In this document: one piece after another, positions 20,715 to 32,232 of the stretch
Position numbering within the stretch: the stretch's first letter is position 1
Layout of the letters: the number at the start of each line of letters is the position of its first letter
DNA from: Phytophthora colocasiae
Lineage: Eukaryota; Oomycota; Peronosporomycetes; Peronosporales; Peronosporaceae
Direction: 5' to 3'
Length of the DNA: 64,000 bases
Assembly (NCBI GenBank): GCA_018806915.1
Contig: JAGKQI010000073.1
Coordinates: forward strand, 1,426,001-1,490,000
Notes under the pieces: generated by a model
Database searches by the model: none
Told to the model about the DNA's origin: nothing
What the model saw: only the letters and a program-made list of their open reading frames with translations
Made by a program: the position numbers and the translations under genes

Positions 20715-22263
20715 TCATGCCGGTGCCTTCTCCAACCTATCTGCAAGCATCTTGACTAAACGGTGGTCCTTGCCATGAGTGATTTGCAGGATACGCTGAG
20801 CCTCAGCCAAATGCTCCGAAGATTTTGCCTTGCTATTTCCTGCTCCTGTTCCTGCCTGTGCTTGCTGGTTGTACAGATCACCCAAGGTAAAAAGGTGAAG
20901 GCCAGTCAACGGGTGGTTGGAGTTGTAGACGCGTCGATAGAATTCCAGCATGCGCTCTCCATAACCAATTGCTTCTTCCACGCTCCCGCGTTCCATTTCG
21001 GCGCTGAAAAGAGTCGATAGCGTCTGCAATCGCGCAGTGCTGTCGTGGTGGAGAATCATACTTTGCCGTTCTTCCAGCTTCTGGAGTGCATCAATACACT
21101 GTTGCTGCTGCTTAGCAAGGTCCGTCTCATTGGCTACATCACTTGTGGCATCGCTGACTTCCTTGAGTGCCTGCTCCACTTCTTGTTGGCGCTCTGGCAC
21201 CCACTGCTCCTGGGGAATGCCGTCGACGTCAGCATCGAGGAAAGCGTCCAGACTACCAGGCCCCTGTAGTGGTTGTGAACAGCGAGTGCATTCGCAGTTG
21301 AAATGATACTTGCGTTGGAGCTGTTGCTGTCTATCACGTCGTGGCAGGCCAATATCAACTACAACCATCACGTTAGCTTAGTCACACCAAAATGACACCC
21401 CAGCATCGCTTCAGACAAACGCACCGTAAGTCTGGGTGATCTCATCGCCAGCCTTGATAGACTTCATTGCTCGGAACTCCATATCATGCGTCTTGGGAAC
21501 AAACCTACAATTCCAACATCAGCTCCATACTGCAGCCTAAAAGCACTTCAATCTCACGTACGTAACAGCACAGTTGGGGTCGCAGCTGTGGTTGATCATA
21601 GCCCCAAGCGGGAAACATCCAGCACCCAATTCCAACAGTAGTTCGTCGCAAATAGAGAAGTTGTTGTTGCGAAAGCGGCTCAGCATGCGCACCATCTCGT
21701 CCATCGAGTAAGACTCTACAGCAACAAAGAAAATCAGCTACAGCACCAGTCCCTCTATCTAAACATCCTTTCTCACCATCGACCAGGGCGATTTTCTGCG
21801 CCAAAGCTGCCAGCAACAGGAGCTCCTGGTCGTCCATATCTTCCTCATACCAAGTCAGCTCCGTCGGCTGCAATCCCTCACCACCTTGACGTCTCAAGAC
21901 ACGTCCGAGAAGCAGAACATCTGCCACTTGGTCACTCCGTAGTCCGAGTTGCGCCAATTGCGCCAGTATCTTGCACTCTTTACGATGATCCGGTGCCCAA
22001 TCCGCCTGTTGACACACCTTGGAGCAGTAGAAGGCGGTGCTGCAGCGGCCGCAGCGGCTGAGACGCACACCAGTGGCGAAACATTTGTGACAATGCGAGC
22101 TCCACAGCTCAGGAAGCAGCACAGTGGCGCTCGCAGAAGCGCTGAGGACAAGATCACCGGCTTTCAGATCAGTTTCCGTCTCGATACGGCGACCACGGTC
22201 GCCCGGGACGTCTCCAGCCGCGTCCACAAGGCGGTCACTAACGATGCGCATCTTGGTGGTCAT
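20715..22263 (-). CDS. SMYD-type SET/MYND lysine methyltransferase
   Basis: Four exons by splice-site and frame logic: 22,263-21,777, 21,715-21,562, 21,504-21,425 and 21,358-20,715, with introns of 61, 57 and 66 bp. Together they encode 454 residues. The MYND finger ('CHKCFATGVRLSRCGRCSTA', 'FYCSKVCQQADW', 'HRKEC') splits the SET domain as in SMYD proteins. The SET core in exon 2 has 'GAMINHSCDPNCAV' and exon 3 supplies 'AGDEITQTY', which bind S-adenosylmethionine and form the active site. Exon 4 starts 'VDIGLPRRDRQQQLQRKYHF' with the post-SET cysteines 'CECTRC', then a helical TPR-like tail. Substrates of SMYD enzymes include histones and other proteins. The start could also be the upstream in-frame ATG at 22,320. 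Confidence 0.87.
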
Positions 22264-23009
22264 GATGAAATGGGTCAACTTTGGTTTTGTTGTGTTGTTT
22301 ACATAATTGATGTCAACCACATGAAAATGTGCGCCACACGAAATGCTTCTTCCTTATTTGCCAATTCTCTGGGGGAAGCCTCGTCCGCCCTCACAACAGT
22401 CGGCTCGTGTGTGTCGTCGGCCTGCAAGTTACAGCCAGCAGATTCCTCTGAAAGTCGGAAAACTATCATCTACGTGGTCTCATCTCCGTCCCTGGCGACT
22501 CCCGCTTTTTGTTCTGCTGTGTGTCCACCACAAACCCGAGGTAAGAAAACGGTAATTTACCGAGGGGGGTGATCCCGCCCTCTCCAGTTTGAAGCCCCCA
22601 CACGACCCAAAGCTATTGGATGGCTTTTATCTGTTTAGATGAACTCAGGGAGGCCGCATTGGCGGCTCTCTGGGTGCATTTTTACAGTTTTGAAGTTCAT
22701 CAACAGACCTGGTCAAAATAAATTACCAATCGAATGGAAAATTATTTTCTGACCTGGTCTGCAGCACAGCTATAGACTTCAAAGTGGAGAATATATGTTG
22801 CAGGTAATGTAAAGTAACTAACTCTTTCGTTTCTATTGCTTAATGATGCAGGAAGTCACACAAGAGCCGAAGCCCCCGAGGCCGGTAAGGTGTTTAGAGC
22901 TTAACGCTCAAAGACCGTTCGGAAACTTTCAGTGGGGCAACGTGCCATTGCTGAAGGAGAGAGCAGTGTGGCTGGACGGAGTATACGCACGAGAGAGTTT
23001 AACTAGCTC
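22264..23009. promoter_or_regulatory. Divergent promoter region between SMYD-like and CBP-like genes
   Basis: 746 bp between two divergent starts. An imperfect hairpin ('cagggaggccgc' / 'gcggctctctgg') lies at about 22,646-22,674. An open frame at 22,843-23,070 has no family support. An in-frame TAG lies two codons before the CBP-like start at 23,010. No specific binding site can be supported. Confidence 0.4.
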
Positions 23010-26000
23010 ATGTCCGTTCCTCCACAATCTATGCCCCCTGTTTCTCAATATGCACCCAAGCCGACAGTAGCTGGTCATTCTGATTCCACTTCCACTACTA
23101 CTGCACCTGCAAGCAACGTACGTTGCGTCGTTGCTGTACTGGAGAATGAAAGTGTCGTGATCTTAATACTGTGTGTGTTCACAGGCTATGAGCACAAGTA
23201 CTGCATCGTCAGCTCCAGTTTCTCAGACCGCAACAACTATCAGTTCAAGCGCTATGACTGCAACAAGTGCAAATGCTGCTACTGCAACTGCAGCAGATCC
23301 CACCACGACAACCCAATCGGCTGGGGGAGGCATCCCAGGAACAACCGTGGGAGCAGCACCAGATTGGAGGGATAAAGACGCTGACAGGGGCGCGAGGCAA
23401 CAAATTGCGAGGATCATGTGAGTATCTTTATTGGTTTTGTTGTATTTGTTACGCTGGTAGACTAACGGCAATTCTATACAGCTTAACATTGATCATGAAG
23501 AGTGCGAACCGACCAACTTCCGCAAATTATAATCCTCGAGAGATTGCAAGGAGGCTGGAGCACACTCTTTACATGGGAGCACCGTCAAAACAAGAGTACA
23601 GCAATGTGCAGACTTTGAAAGCAAGGTTACAGCAGGCATTGGACAACTCAAGGAGAAGACAGGTGCAACAGCAACAAGCAAGGCTACTACAGCAGCAACA
23701 GCAGCTTCAAGCGTCAGGAGTACCAGCAGATGCTGCCCAGCAACAAGCTCAAGCACAGATTTTGCAGCAGCGACAAATGGCACTCCTTCAGCGGCAGCAA
23801 CAGCAGCAAATGGCTGCTGCTCTTCACAACCAGCGTGCCAATTTTCAGGCAGTCCCTTTTCCTGGGGCGTCCGCTGCAATGAGCCAGCCCGCTTCCGTTA
23901 ATCAGCCCTTGCAGATGCCACTCAGCATGTCACAAATGGGCGTGAAGACCCCCGGGCCTATTGCATCTGGAAGCTCAACGCCAGCTACAACGGCTCTGTC
24001 CCCCGCAAACGGAGCTACCAATTCAATTCTTGATGAATTAGACCGTGAGGCCGATGAGATGGCGAACGGAGTGAAGGATCAGCCACTGTCAATGCCAGAA
24101 TCGGAACTTCAACCTGCTACGACACCAACTGGAGCTGCGGTCGCTGGTAATCCTGCAAGTGCTGCCAGTTTTGTGAACGCGACACCAACGGCCGCTTCAC
24201 CGACAGTTGTTGCTAGTGCTGGATCTGGGTCTTTTAACGCCATCCCACTGAGCATGCCGCCTGATATAAGCGCTTCCTCAGCCGCAGCGTCGTCTGGAGG
24301 GTTAGTTCAGCCGACTCCCTCCATGATAAGCGCTGCATCTGCAGGTGCCGCTGGAACAAACATGTACCACGGAATGAACTTGACGGGGCCTCAGCTTCAA
24401 CAGATCCAGCAAATTCAACAAATGCAGCAGCTCAGACGGATGCAGCAGCTTCAGCAGCTCCAACAGCAACAGTTAAACGGGAAAGTCAGCGCTGCACAAT
24501 TGCAGGCCGGAGCAGCCGTGCCGACCAGTGGAGTCTCAACAACCCCAGCACCTGCCACTGGAAATGGAGGGTCTCCAGGGATGATTCAGATGAACGAGGT
24601 GTCTATTGCTCAGAAACGGGAGGAACTTAAACGGCGACTGATTCAGCTGAAGCACGCTCGTACTTGTACGACCGGAGAATGCGCGATCGATTATTGCAGC
24701 CGCACAAAAGCGTTGCTCTCACACGTGTCACGCTGTGCGAATGCTCAATGTACGACGCTTGGGTGTAAGTCGACACGACAGTTGTTGTCGCACTTTCGCA
24801 AGTGCCGCAACCTACAGTGTGATGTGTGTAGCGCTATTCGGCCTCCAATGAACGAAAACGAACAGCAACTGGTGCTTCGACGGCAACAGGAACGACTTTG
24901 CATGCTGCGGCATGCCAGTACTTGTACTGCGCAGCAATGCATTCTACCGTATTGTGCCGGAATGAAAGTGCTATGGAAACACATTTGCGAATGCCATCAG
25001 CGACAATGCCGAACAGACCATTGTATTTCATCTCGCTACGTGCTTTCGCACTTCAAGCAGTGCAACAAGATGATCTGTGAAGTGTGTGGCCCTGTGCGAA
25101 AAGCCATTAAGGTTATTGATTCTTGCCGAGGAAATCCTACTCAGCTTCAACTGGCCGCAAGTCAATGCCCCGAAGGAGTGCGCGGGCTGATCAAGATTAT
25201 GAATACGACTACTGCAGCAGTACCTGGGGCTTCTGCTAATGCTGGCAATGGAAGTGCGCAACAAGCACATGTGAAAGCCGAAGGGGCTGCTGCGGCGAAT
25301 GGTGGAGCGAAGGTTGCTGGTACCAAGGAGTCCAGTCTGCTGGAGGAGATGAAGAAAAAGCCCCTGAAACTCCAAACAGAGAAAGAGAAAAAATTGCGCA
25401 GGAAGGAGCAGGCCAAAATTGCCAAGGCTCGAGCGCAAGCAAAGGCTGCAGCAGCCGCGGCAGCAGCACTGACTGGACCGGTTTCTGCTTTGAAAGGAGT
25501 AGCGCAACCAGTCATGCACAATGGTCTTGTCGTTCGTGGCACTCAGGCGGAGCTTCGCGGCGACCACCATGTGTCACACCAAGATATTTCATTCCTTGAC
25601 TCCATGACCGAAGGACAATTGGATGAGCATATTCGTTCTCTCAGATTCAACTTCTGCGGACACATTTCAATCGGCGAATTGAAGAGCCGGTTGATGCCAC
25701 TACTCCAGAAGCTCATGGATAGCGAGTATGGATGGACATTCAATAACCCTGTTGACCCGGTGCAGTGGAATATCCCTGACTACTTTGATATCATCAAGTG
25801 TCCAATGGATCTTGGTACCATCAAAAAGCGGTTGGAGAACGAACACTACAACAGTGTGGAGGCTTTTGCTGGCGACGTACGTTTGGTCTTTGAAAACTGC
25901 ATTGCTTACAACAGCAGCACGAACAAGTTTAACATCGCAGCGAAACAGCTCCTCGCCTCGTTCAACAAGTCGTTGGCAGCGCTTAAGAACCAGTTGGAGA

Positions 26001-29000
26001 AACAACTTTTCAAGCGGTGTGAGCAGCGCCGTGAGGAAATGTGCCAGTTGTGTGGTGGTGACTCGTTCAAGTTCGCACCGTGTATGCTATTCTGCAGTGG
26101 TCCATGTGCCGGTCGAATTCGGAGACATACGCATTACTACAGTGATCCTCGAGGAGAGCATCATTGGTGTTCGAGTTGCTACAAGCAGATGAAGGATGGG
26201 CCTATTGACATGTCGCTCTTACCTCAGTTGTCCAGTGCAGCAACAGAAGTGGCCCCTCCTCCGGGGGCGGGTCTGCCTTTCGATGGAGTGCTGAAGAAGT
26301 CTTCGTTGATAAAGCGGAAAAACAGCGAAGTTGCTGAAGAACCGTGGGTGGAGTGTGACTCATGCAAACTGTGGTACCACCAGATCTGCGCGCTGTTCAA
26401 CGAACGCAACCATGCCATCTCTGGTGAGCAGGAACCTTTTGTGTGTCCGATTTGTGTGAAGAAGCAGCGTGCTGCTGGAGTGAAACCTTCGATGGATAAT
26501 GGACTTAAGGCGAAGCGGCTTCCAATCACGCGAATGGCGAAGCTGATTGAAACCCGTGTTATGGAGGCCATTGAGAAGGCAGGCGAGGATGAAGCTGTCC
26601 GCATGGGTAGCATGGGCAACTCGGATAGCATCGGCTTCTCGAACGGTACTAAGGAGTCTGCTTCTGACACGCAGTTTGGAATCACTATTCGCGAGGTTCT
26701 CAGTATTGACAAACAGGTGCAGGTGAAGCCTAGAATGGGTAAATTACTCTCTGGGAAATACGACAAGCCTAAAAAGGGCGGTAGTGGTGCAACTGGAGGA
26801 GCGGCTGGCCAAACAAAGTCTTTGAAGCGTCCACGATCAACAGGTTCTGCAGCGGACAAAAAGGCTGCTACAGCTGCGTCAGCCTCATCGTCGCTGTCAC
26901 TTCAACTGACATATCGATCGCGATGCATTTGCGTCTTTCAAGAACTTGACGGTGTGGATGTATTGATATTCACGCTTTACGTTCAGGAATATGGTCCGGA
27001 CTCTCTTTCACCTAATGCTGGACGTGTATACGTGTCGTATCTGGATTCGGTCAATTATTTTCAACCCAAGAAGCTACGCACCCTGATGCACCAGCAAGTC
27101 ATGTTAGGTTTTCTGGAGGACTGCAAGAACCGTGGCTTCCATACGTGCCACATTTGGTCTTGCCCGCCGCTCAAGGGCGATGATTATATTTTCTTCTGCA
27201 AGCCAGAGAATCAGAAGATTCCCAAGTCGGCGCGGTTACGTCAGTGGTACCAGAAACTTTTGGTACAAGCAAAGCATGACGGGCTCGTTGTCAATATCTC
27301 CAACTTGTACGCTGAGTATTATCTAAAGAAGAAAGTGGCGCACGAGCTTCCCTACTTCGAAGGAGATTATTGGCCGAGACTTGCTGAAGATCTCATCAAG
27401 CAGTTGGAGGAAAAAGACAGTGGAAATCGAGCAAAGACTGATGCTACAAATGCTGGTGATATTGCTCCTAACGGCTCTAGCGCTAGTGGTGCGAGTACAC
27501 CAGCTAATGCCCCCCAAACGCCTATTTCCCGGTCTCCTTCACCAGCTGAGTCCAACAATGAGAATGGTAGTGTGGCTGTCGATAGCAAAGCTTCAACATC
27601 GAAGAAAGGGGCGATGACCCCTAATGCGAGTTCCAAGAGCAAGAGCAAGCGTAGCAAGAAGGGCGGTTTCGCTACTGAGCCCTCGGTAACGCGGAGCAGT
27701 GCGTCGAAGGCGCGTTCAAAAAAGGGTGGCAAGTCGTCCCGTCCATCGAGTAGCTCGAAGAACGTGGTAAATAACGATCCACTCATGCAGAAGCTCAAGG
27801 GTATTCTCGAGCCTCAAAAAGAGGACTTCTTTGTGGTGGATTTGTATCCGAAGTGCCACAAGTGTGGGGTGCCGATTGTACACGAAGGCTACTGGGAGTT
27901 GAAGACAGTACCGCCACCTGCCTCTGTTAACAATCTGTTGGAGGCTGCCAAGAAGACTCGGTCATCGTCGTCAAGCTCTCGCAACTCGCCACCGCGTCAC
28001 TACCACTATTTCTACTGCGGTTCCTGTTACGAAACCAACAAGACCCAGCTTCTGCATCGTGTGGAGGTGTCCGGTAATTGTGCGAAGCGCGCCAAGGAAT
28101 TGAGTGAACGCATTTTGCCTTTAAACGAGAAGGCAGCTGCTGCCGAGCTTGCAGAACTAGATTTGCAAGAGATCAAGTTCGAGGCAGCCCTAAAGTTTGT
28201 TGATCCGATGCAAGAGGAGGAAGAAGAGGTCCAAGTCAAGCAGGAAGGAGACGTGGATTCGGGAAAGAAGGATGATGTGAAGACTGAAAATCCTGACAAG
28301 GTAAAAGAAAACGGTGCTTCCGAGGCAGTAGCAGGCTCTACTGATACAAAGGAGACGAGTGACAAACCTGCTGGCGAAAGTGCTGCCGATGCGTCCGCGG
28401 AGGCAGCTCCTGCTACAGAGAAACCATCAGCTTCTCCTTCGGCTAAGGAAACGCAAAGCGAAGAGGGGAGGAGTGATGATAAGGCTGAGGGGCAGTCGAC
28501 AGAGACCAAGGATACGAAGACTGAAACTGTTGTGGTGAAGAAGGTGAAGCGCTGTATTGGTGACGACCTGGACGATGTGATCATGCCGTGCGAGATCTTC
28601 GATACGCGCGAGGCATTCCTTCTGTATTGCCAGAACAATCATTGCCAGTTTGACCAGATTCGTCGGGCGAAACACTCGTCGATGATGGTTTTGTACCACT
28701 TGTTCAACCAGGGTACGACTGGTTTCACTTTCAGCTGCTCTAACTGCAAGACGACGTTGCTAAGTGGCAACCGCTGGAACTGCTCTATTTGTCCGGTGTT
28801 TAACCTGTGCGATTCGTGTCATACCAAGACGAAACATGAACACCAGCTTCACCTGTTCAAGGTGGTGTCCATCCCGAGGCCAGACAACGAGGTGGCTAAC
28901 GAAACTGTGAGCACGAAGGTCAAGGGAGTTGTGTCCAAGGCTGGTGGTGTGACTGGTCGTGCTATTAAGCGTGAAGCAGGGAGCGCCGACCTGAAACGCG

Positions 29001-29650
29001 CGAAACATGCAAAACATGTCAAGGCGGCTGCCCAGAAGGCAGGAGGTTCGCGGAAGCGAAAACTGCACCAAAGCTCTCCGGTCGCGACCCCGGCAGCGTC
29101 TCCACCGGAGTCTGCCGTGACACCTGATGCGGCACCAGCTACTGCTAGTGACGGTGTCCCAGCTTCAGCTGCCGCCACTCCGACCGCCGCAACAAGCGGC
29201 TCCAATGGCAGTACAAGCGATGGAGACGCAGCTAAGAAGCGCCGGATCCACAACATCGACCCGCAGCTCCTCCTCCAGCTGGAGCACGCGAGTAGTTGCA
29301 CGGTGCCCAATTGCACCTTCTTCAACTGCAACCGCATGCAGGCGATGCTCAAGCATGGTGCTATTTGTGAACAGCGACTGGCTGGTCCCTGTGTACTATG
29401 CAAGCGCATCATCGGTCTTCTGTCAGCGCACGCAAGGCAGTGCACTAAAGACTACGCAGTTTGCAAGGTGCCGCGTTGTGCCGACATTCGCCGCCACTTC
29501 CTCGCGCAGGTTCAGGCTCGACAGCAGCAGCTCCAGCGTGCGCGCGAGCTTCAAGCCCAACAAGCAGCCAGCGGTGCCGCTGCTACTACAGATGCTGCTA
29601 ACGCCACTCAGGCTGCTCCTGCGACGGAGAAGACAGAGCCAACTCCATAA
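23010..29650 (+). CDS. CBP/p300-type histone acetyltransferase with three TAZ fingers
   Basis: Exons 23,010-23,117, 23,185-23,417 and 23,482-29,650 (introns 67 and 64 bp) give 2,169 residues. Domains in order: conserved N-terminal motif (about 115-170, 'IMKSANRPTSANYNPREIAR'), Gln-rich stretch (170-240), two tandem TAZ zinc fingers (about 490-565 and 585-655), bromodomain (about 850-950, 'DYFDIIKCPMDLGTIKKRL'), Cys-rich/PHD module (about 968-1,110), KAT11 acetyltransferase domain from about 1,180 ('RVYVSYLDSVNYFQPK', 'CHIWSCPPLKGDDYIFFCKP') and a ZZ finger (about 1,860-1,907). A third TAZ lies at about 2,043-2,120. It would acetylate histones and act as a coactivator using acetyl-CoA. Low-complexity Lys/Ser and Ala/Glu linkers interrupt the KAT11 region. 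The stop at 29,648-29,650 is clear. Confidence 0.92.
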
Positions 29651-30316
29651 CCGTGATCTGTTGTGTAGGATACGGCAGCGAAAAAATAGCATTTGGAGAT
29701 GAGGAGTATGGTAGTAGATAGAAATCTAGGATAGGTGTGGCGGGAGTGTAGCTCGCGTCACTATTTTTTGCTAATGAATTTTTCATGTTACGTTCATTTT
29801 GATCGATTGAGAAGCACTTCGGGGCCTAAAGCAGTTGCAGGTCTCTACGGAGACTTTGAAGCGAGGAGCGCTGATATCTCCGACTTGCAGGGAATAACGG
29901 TCAATACTGTGACCAGATCCGGTAGCCGCAATATTGAAGCGAGTGAGCTCATGCAGTGCAGAGCATTGCCACAGCCGTAGAACCACTCGACCCAGTCGCC
30001 CTGTCCATCCGTAGCAGTTTCCATCGAAACTCAATTGACCCAGCAAAGTCGAAAACGCCACTTGTACGTAGACCAACTTCGCCCCAAAATTGTAGCTCTC
30101 GATGCCGCTGAACTTGCCATTATTTCGTCGTCAAACTCCGGTGTTATGCGAACACATTGACACGCGTAGGGAGATATCACTGTCAGTGCCAGACCGAGTG
30201 AGCCACGTGAATCAGTAATGTCTGAATGACGTTGCCCTGGCAGTTGGAAGGGCACTCTGTTGTGTGAACTGAATGCGCTCGCTTTTTTATAGCCTTGCCA
30301 AGACTAGTTTAGCAAC
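29651..30316. other. Intergenic, no supported gene
   Basis: Contains the 3' UTR of the CBP-like gene and the promoter of the next gene. Short frames on both strands have no recognisable content. Confidence 0.5.
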
Positions 30317-31571
30317 ATGGGTAACACGCGGAGCTCGAGCGTGGGCTCCTCCTCACCCTCCCAATTCGAAATCAAAGATGCGCTGGCCCTGTGCGAAGAT
30401 GGAGATTTGCTACTTGCTCGTGAGAAGCTCACAGACTGCGCGTTACACGTCGGGGTCGAGTTCGTAGTAGCTCGTGACATTCAGCGCATGCAGCACGGTC
30501 AGTTTCCGACGCAGCGAGTGACGTCGTTACCCCGTACGTAATTTTGCACATGGAGCGAAGTGCAGTGGTAGCAGTACATGTGCTACGTAGTAGAAAGCGT
30601 CTATTGCGTCTGACTCATCCGCTTTATGCAGCGTGGACCAGGTGATCACGTCAAGTTCCACGTGGCTCAACTCGCTATCAAACCTATCTGACGTGTCCTT
30701 GTCTGTGCTGCTAAAGCTGCGAGTTACTGTTGCGGTACGAAGGAGTTCTACGCGTCGTGTCAGTTGGAGCAGCTGGGCTGCAGTTCGTACCTTTCGAGGA
30801 GCGCGTTGCAAGCAAGATGCCTAACATTTGCGATCGTGTACGTTTCCCGTCATGTTTAGTTACATTACGTTTACGATCTTGTGGCTGTGCAGTTTGTAAT
30901 TCGTCGGCTTCGACATGACATCCGTAGTGAGCGCCTTTCGTCAGTGCTACGAGAATTAGCGATTCAGATCGCGTCTGTAGCCCCAATTTCATGGCATGCG
31001 CTGCTCTTTTCTTCTTGGAGGATGAAAATGTCGCCCAGATCTCCACGAGAGCGACCAGTGGACCGTGAGGCGGTCGTTGCCGCATTTAAGGAGCTACCTT
31101 TGCTTGTACAGCGATTGATGAAGCGAATGCTGGAGGTAAAGCTTGTGATATTCATAAAACGCTGCAACTAGGCTAAACTTGTCAAAACTGTAGCTCTTCT
31201 GCGTCGGACTGAAGTTGGATGAGTTCAAGACAGCTTCGTCGCCAAATGATGAGCTTCAAAGACCTACAGATAGCCCTGATACTTCTCAAAGCTTGCCACT
31301 AAACGTCAAAAGTGACGACAATCCAGTTGCTGTTGTTCGCATCGCACTAGAGACACTAGGCTTCGCCGAGGTTACAGCTCGCTTGAGTGCAGCATTTGTG
31401 GCTGCCGTGTATGAGTGCAGCAAGCTTATGAACCCAATTCCAGTCGATAGAAATGAGCCAGTGCTCCCTGACGCATTCTGGTCAAGCAGCAGCGACAACA
31501 ACCGCTTGGTCTTGAATCCTCCTATCCTCTTGAAACCCAAGCACACGCAGGCGAATTTCTACGCCAAATGA
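30317..31571 (+). CDS. Unrecognised intron-rich protein with N-myristoylation-like start
   Basis: I do not recognise this protein. The ATG at 30,317 starts 'MGNTRSSSVGSSS', which fits an N-myristoylation signal (Gly2, Ser6). Exon 1 runs to about 30,537. Exon 2 starts at about 30,632 after 'ttatgcag' and encodes 'VDQVITSSSTWLNSLSNLS'. A frame change between 30,710 and 30,725 is unexplained: no good intron fits, so a sequence error or a missed exon border is possible. The next exon reads 'YEGVLRVVSVGAAGLQFVPF' and ends at about 30,837 with GTACGT. After 'gtgcag' it continues 'FVIRRLRHDIRSERLSS' to about 31,135 (GTAAAG), and the last exon, from 31,194 or 31,215, ends at 31,571 ('LLKPKHTQANFYAK'). 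Frame continuity across the clear introns argues for a real gene. Confidence 0.5.
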
Positions 31572-32232
31572 ACCTCTATACACGTTGCATTGGACACCAA
31601 GCTTCTGCAGTCCTCCGAATTTCGGCGGCTACGCACCGCGTTCAATCGAATCGATCAATCAGCCACTATGCAACATGTTGCCAGTCGACGTCCACCTGAT
31701 TGGAGCCCCGCACATGCCCCTGTTGTCCGTAAGTATGATTGGCTTGGGGCACCAAGCCCCGTGTCACCACATCACCATTGCCTGCATGACCGATCCCGAT
31801 CCCAAGTTGCGCCGACAAAAGGCGACGTTCTTTGGAGATCAGTCAGCGCTTTCGAGTCCCCCTTAGCCGTCAAGAAGCGACTTACATGACCGGGCTGACA
31901 TGCCACCATCCTCCTGCCACACTCTCGTGGTGTTGAAGCGCACTCTGTGACGGTTCACAGCGCGCAGCAATGCCCGATCGAGTCGTGATTGGCGCGAGGC
32001 GTGCGTTGTGATGCCAAGGTGCTCGCGAGCAGTGTGCCAACTTGACATAAGAGACCGCGAACACTTCTTCCGCTGGTGATGGCTGGCTGCGGGGTGGTCA
32101 CCACGGCGATGTGCTCGACGCAACAAGTTGAATGGCGGGTGCCCCTACTGCTAGGTGAGCCTACAGCTCCCGAGACCATTTCCAAATTCTCCTCGGCGGA
32201 CACAGCACCACCAAAACGGCAACTTGTCTGCC
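31572..32232. promoter_or_regulatory. Intergenic; likely promoter of the BT1-like gene
   Basis: Open frames at 31,585-31,889 on the plus strand overlap each other in different frames and show no domain. The start of the transporter is taken as the ATG at 32,233. Confidence 0.4.

Noticed and set aside
22843..23070. Open frame upstream of and overlapping the CBP-like start
   Set aside because: It is in a different frame from the conserved CBP coding sequence and has no conserved motif. The ATG at 23,010 is preceded by an in-frame stop and leads smoothly through two introns.
25028..25570. Long minus-strand frames inside the CBP-like gene
   Set aside because: Shadows of the conserved plus-strand gene; no domains, and composition follows the antisense of Ala/Gln/Lys codons.
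31585..31889. Two overlapping plus-strand frames before the BT1 gene
   Set aside because: They use different frames over the same bases and carry no recognisable motif; likely chance frames in promoter sequence.
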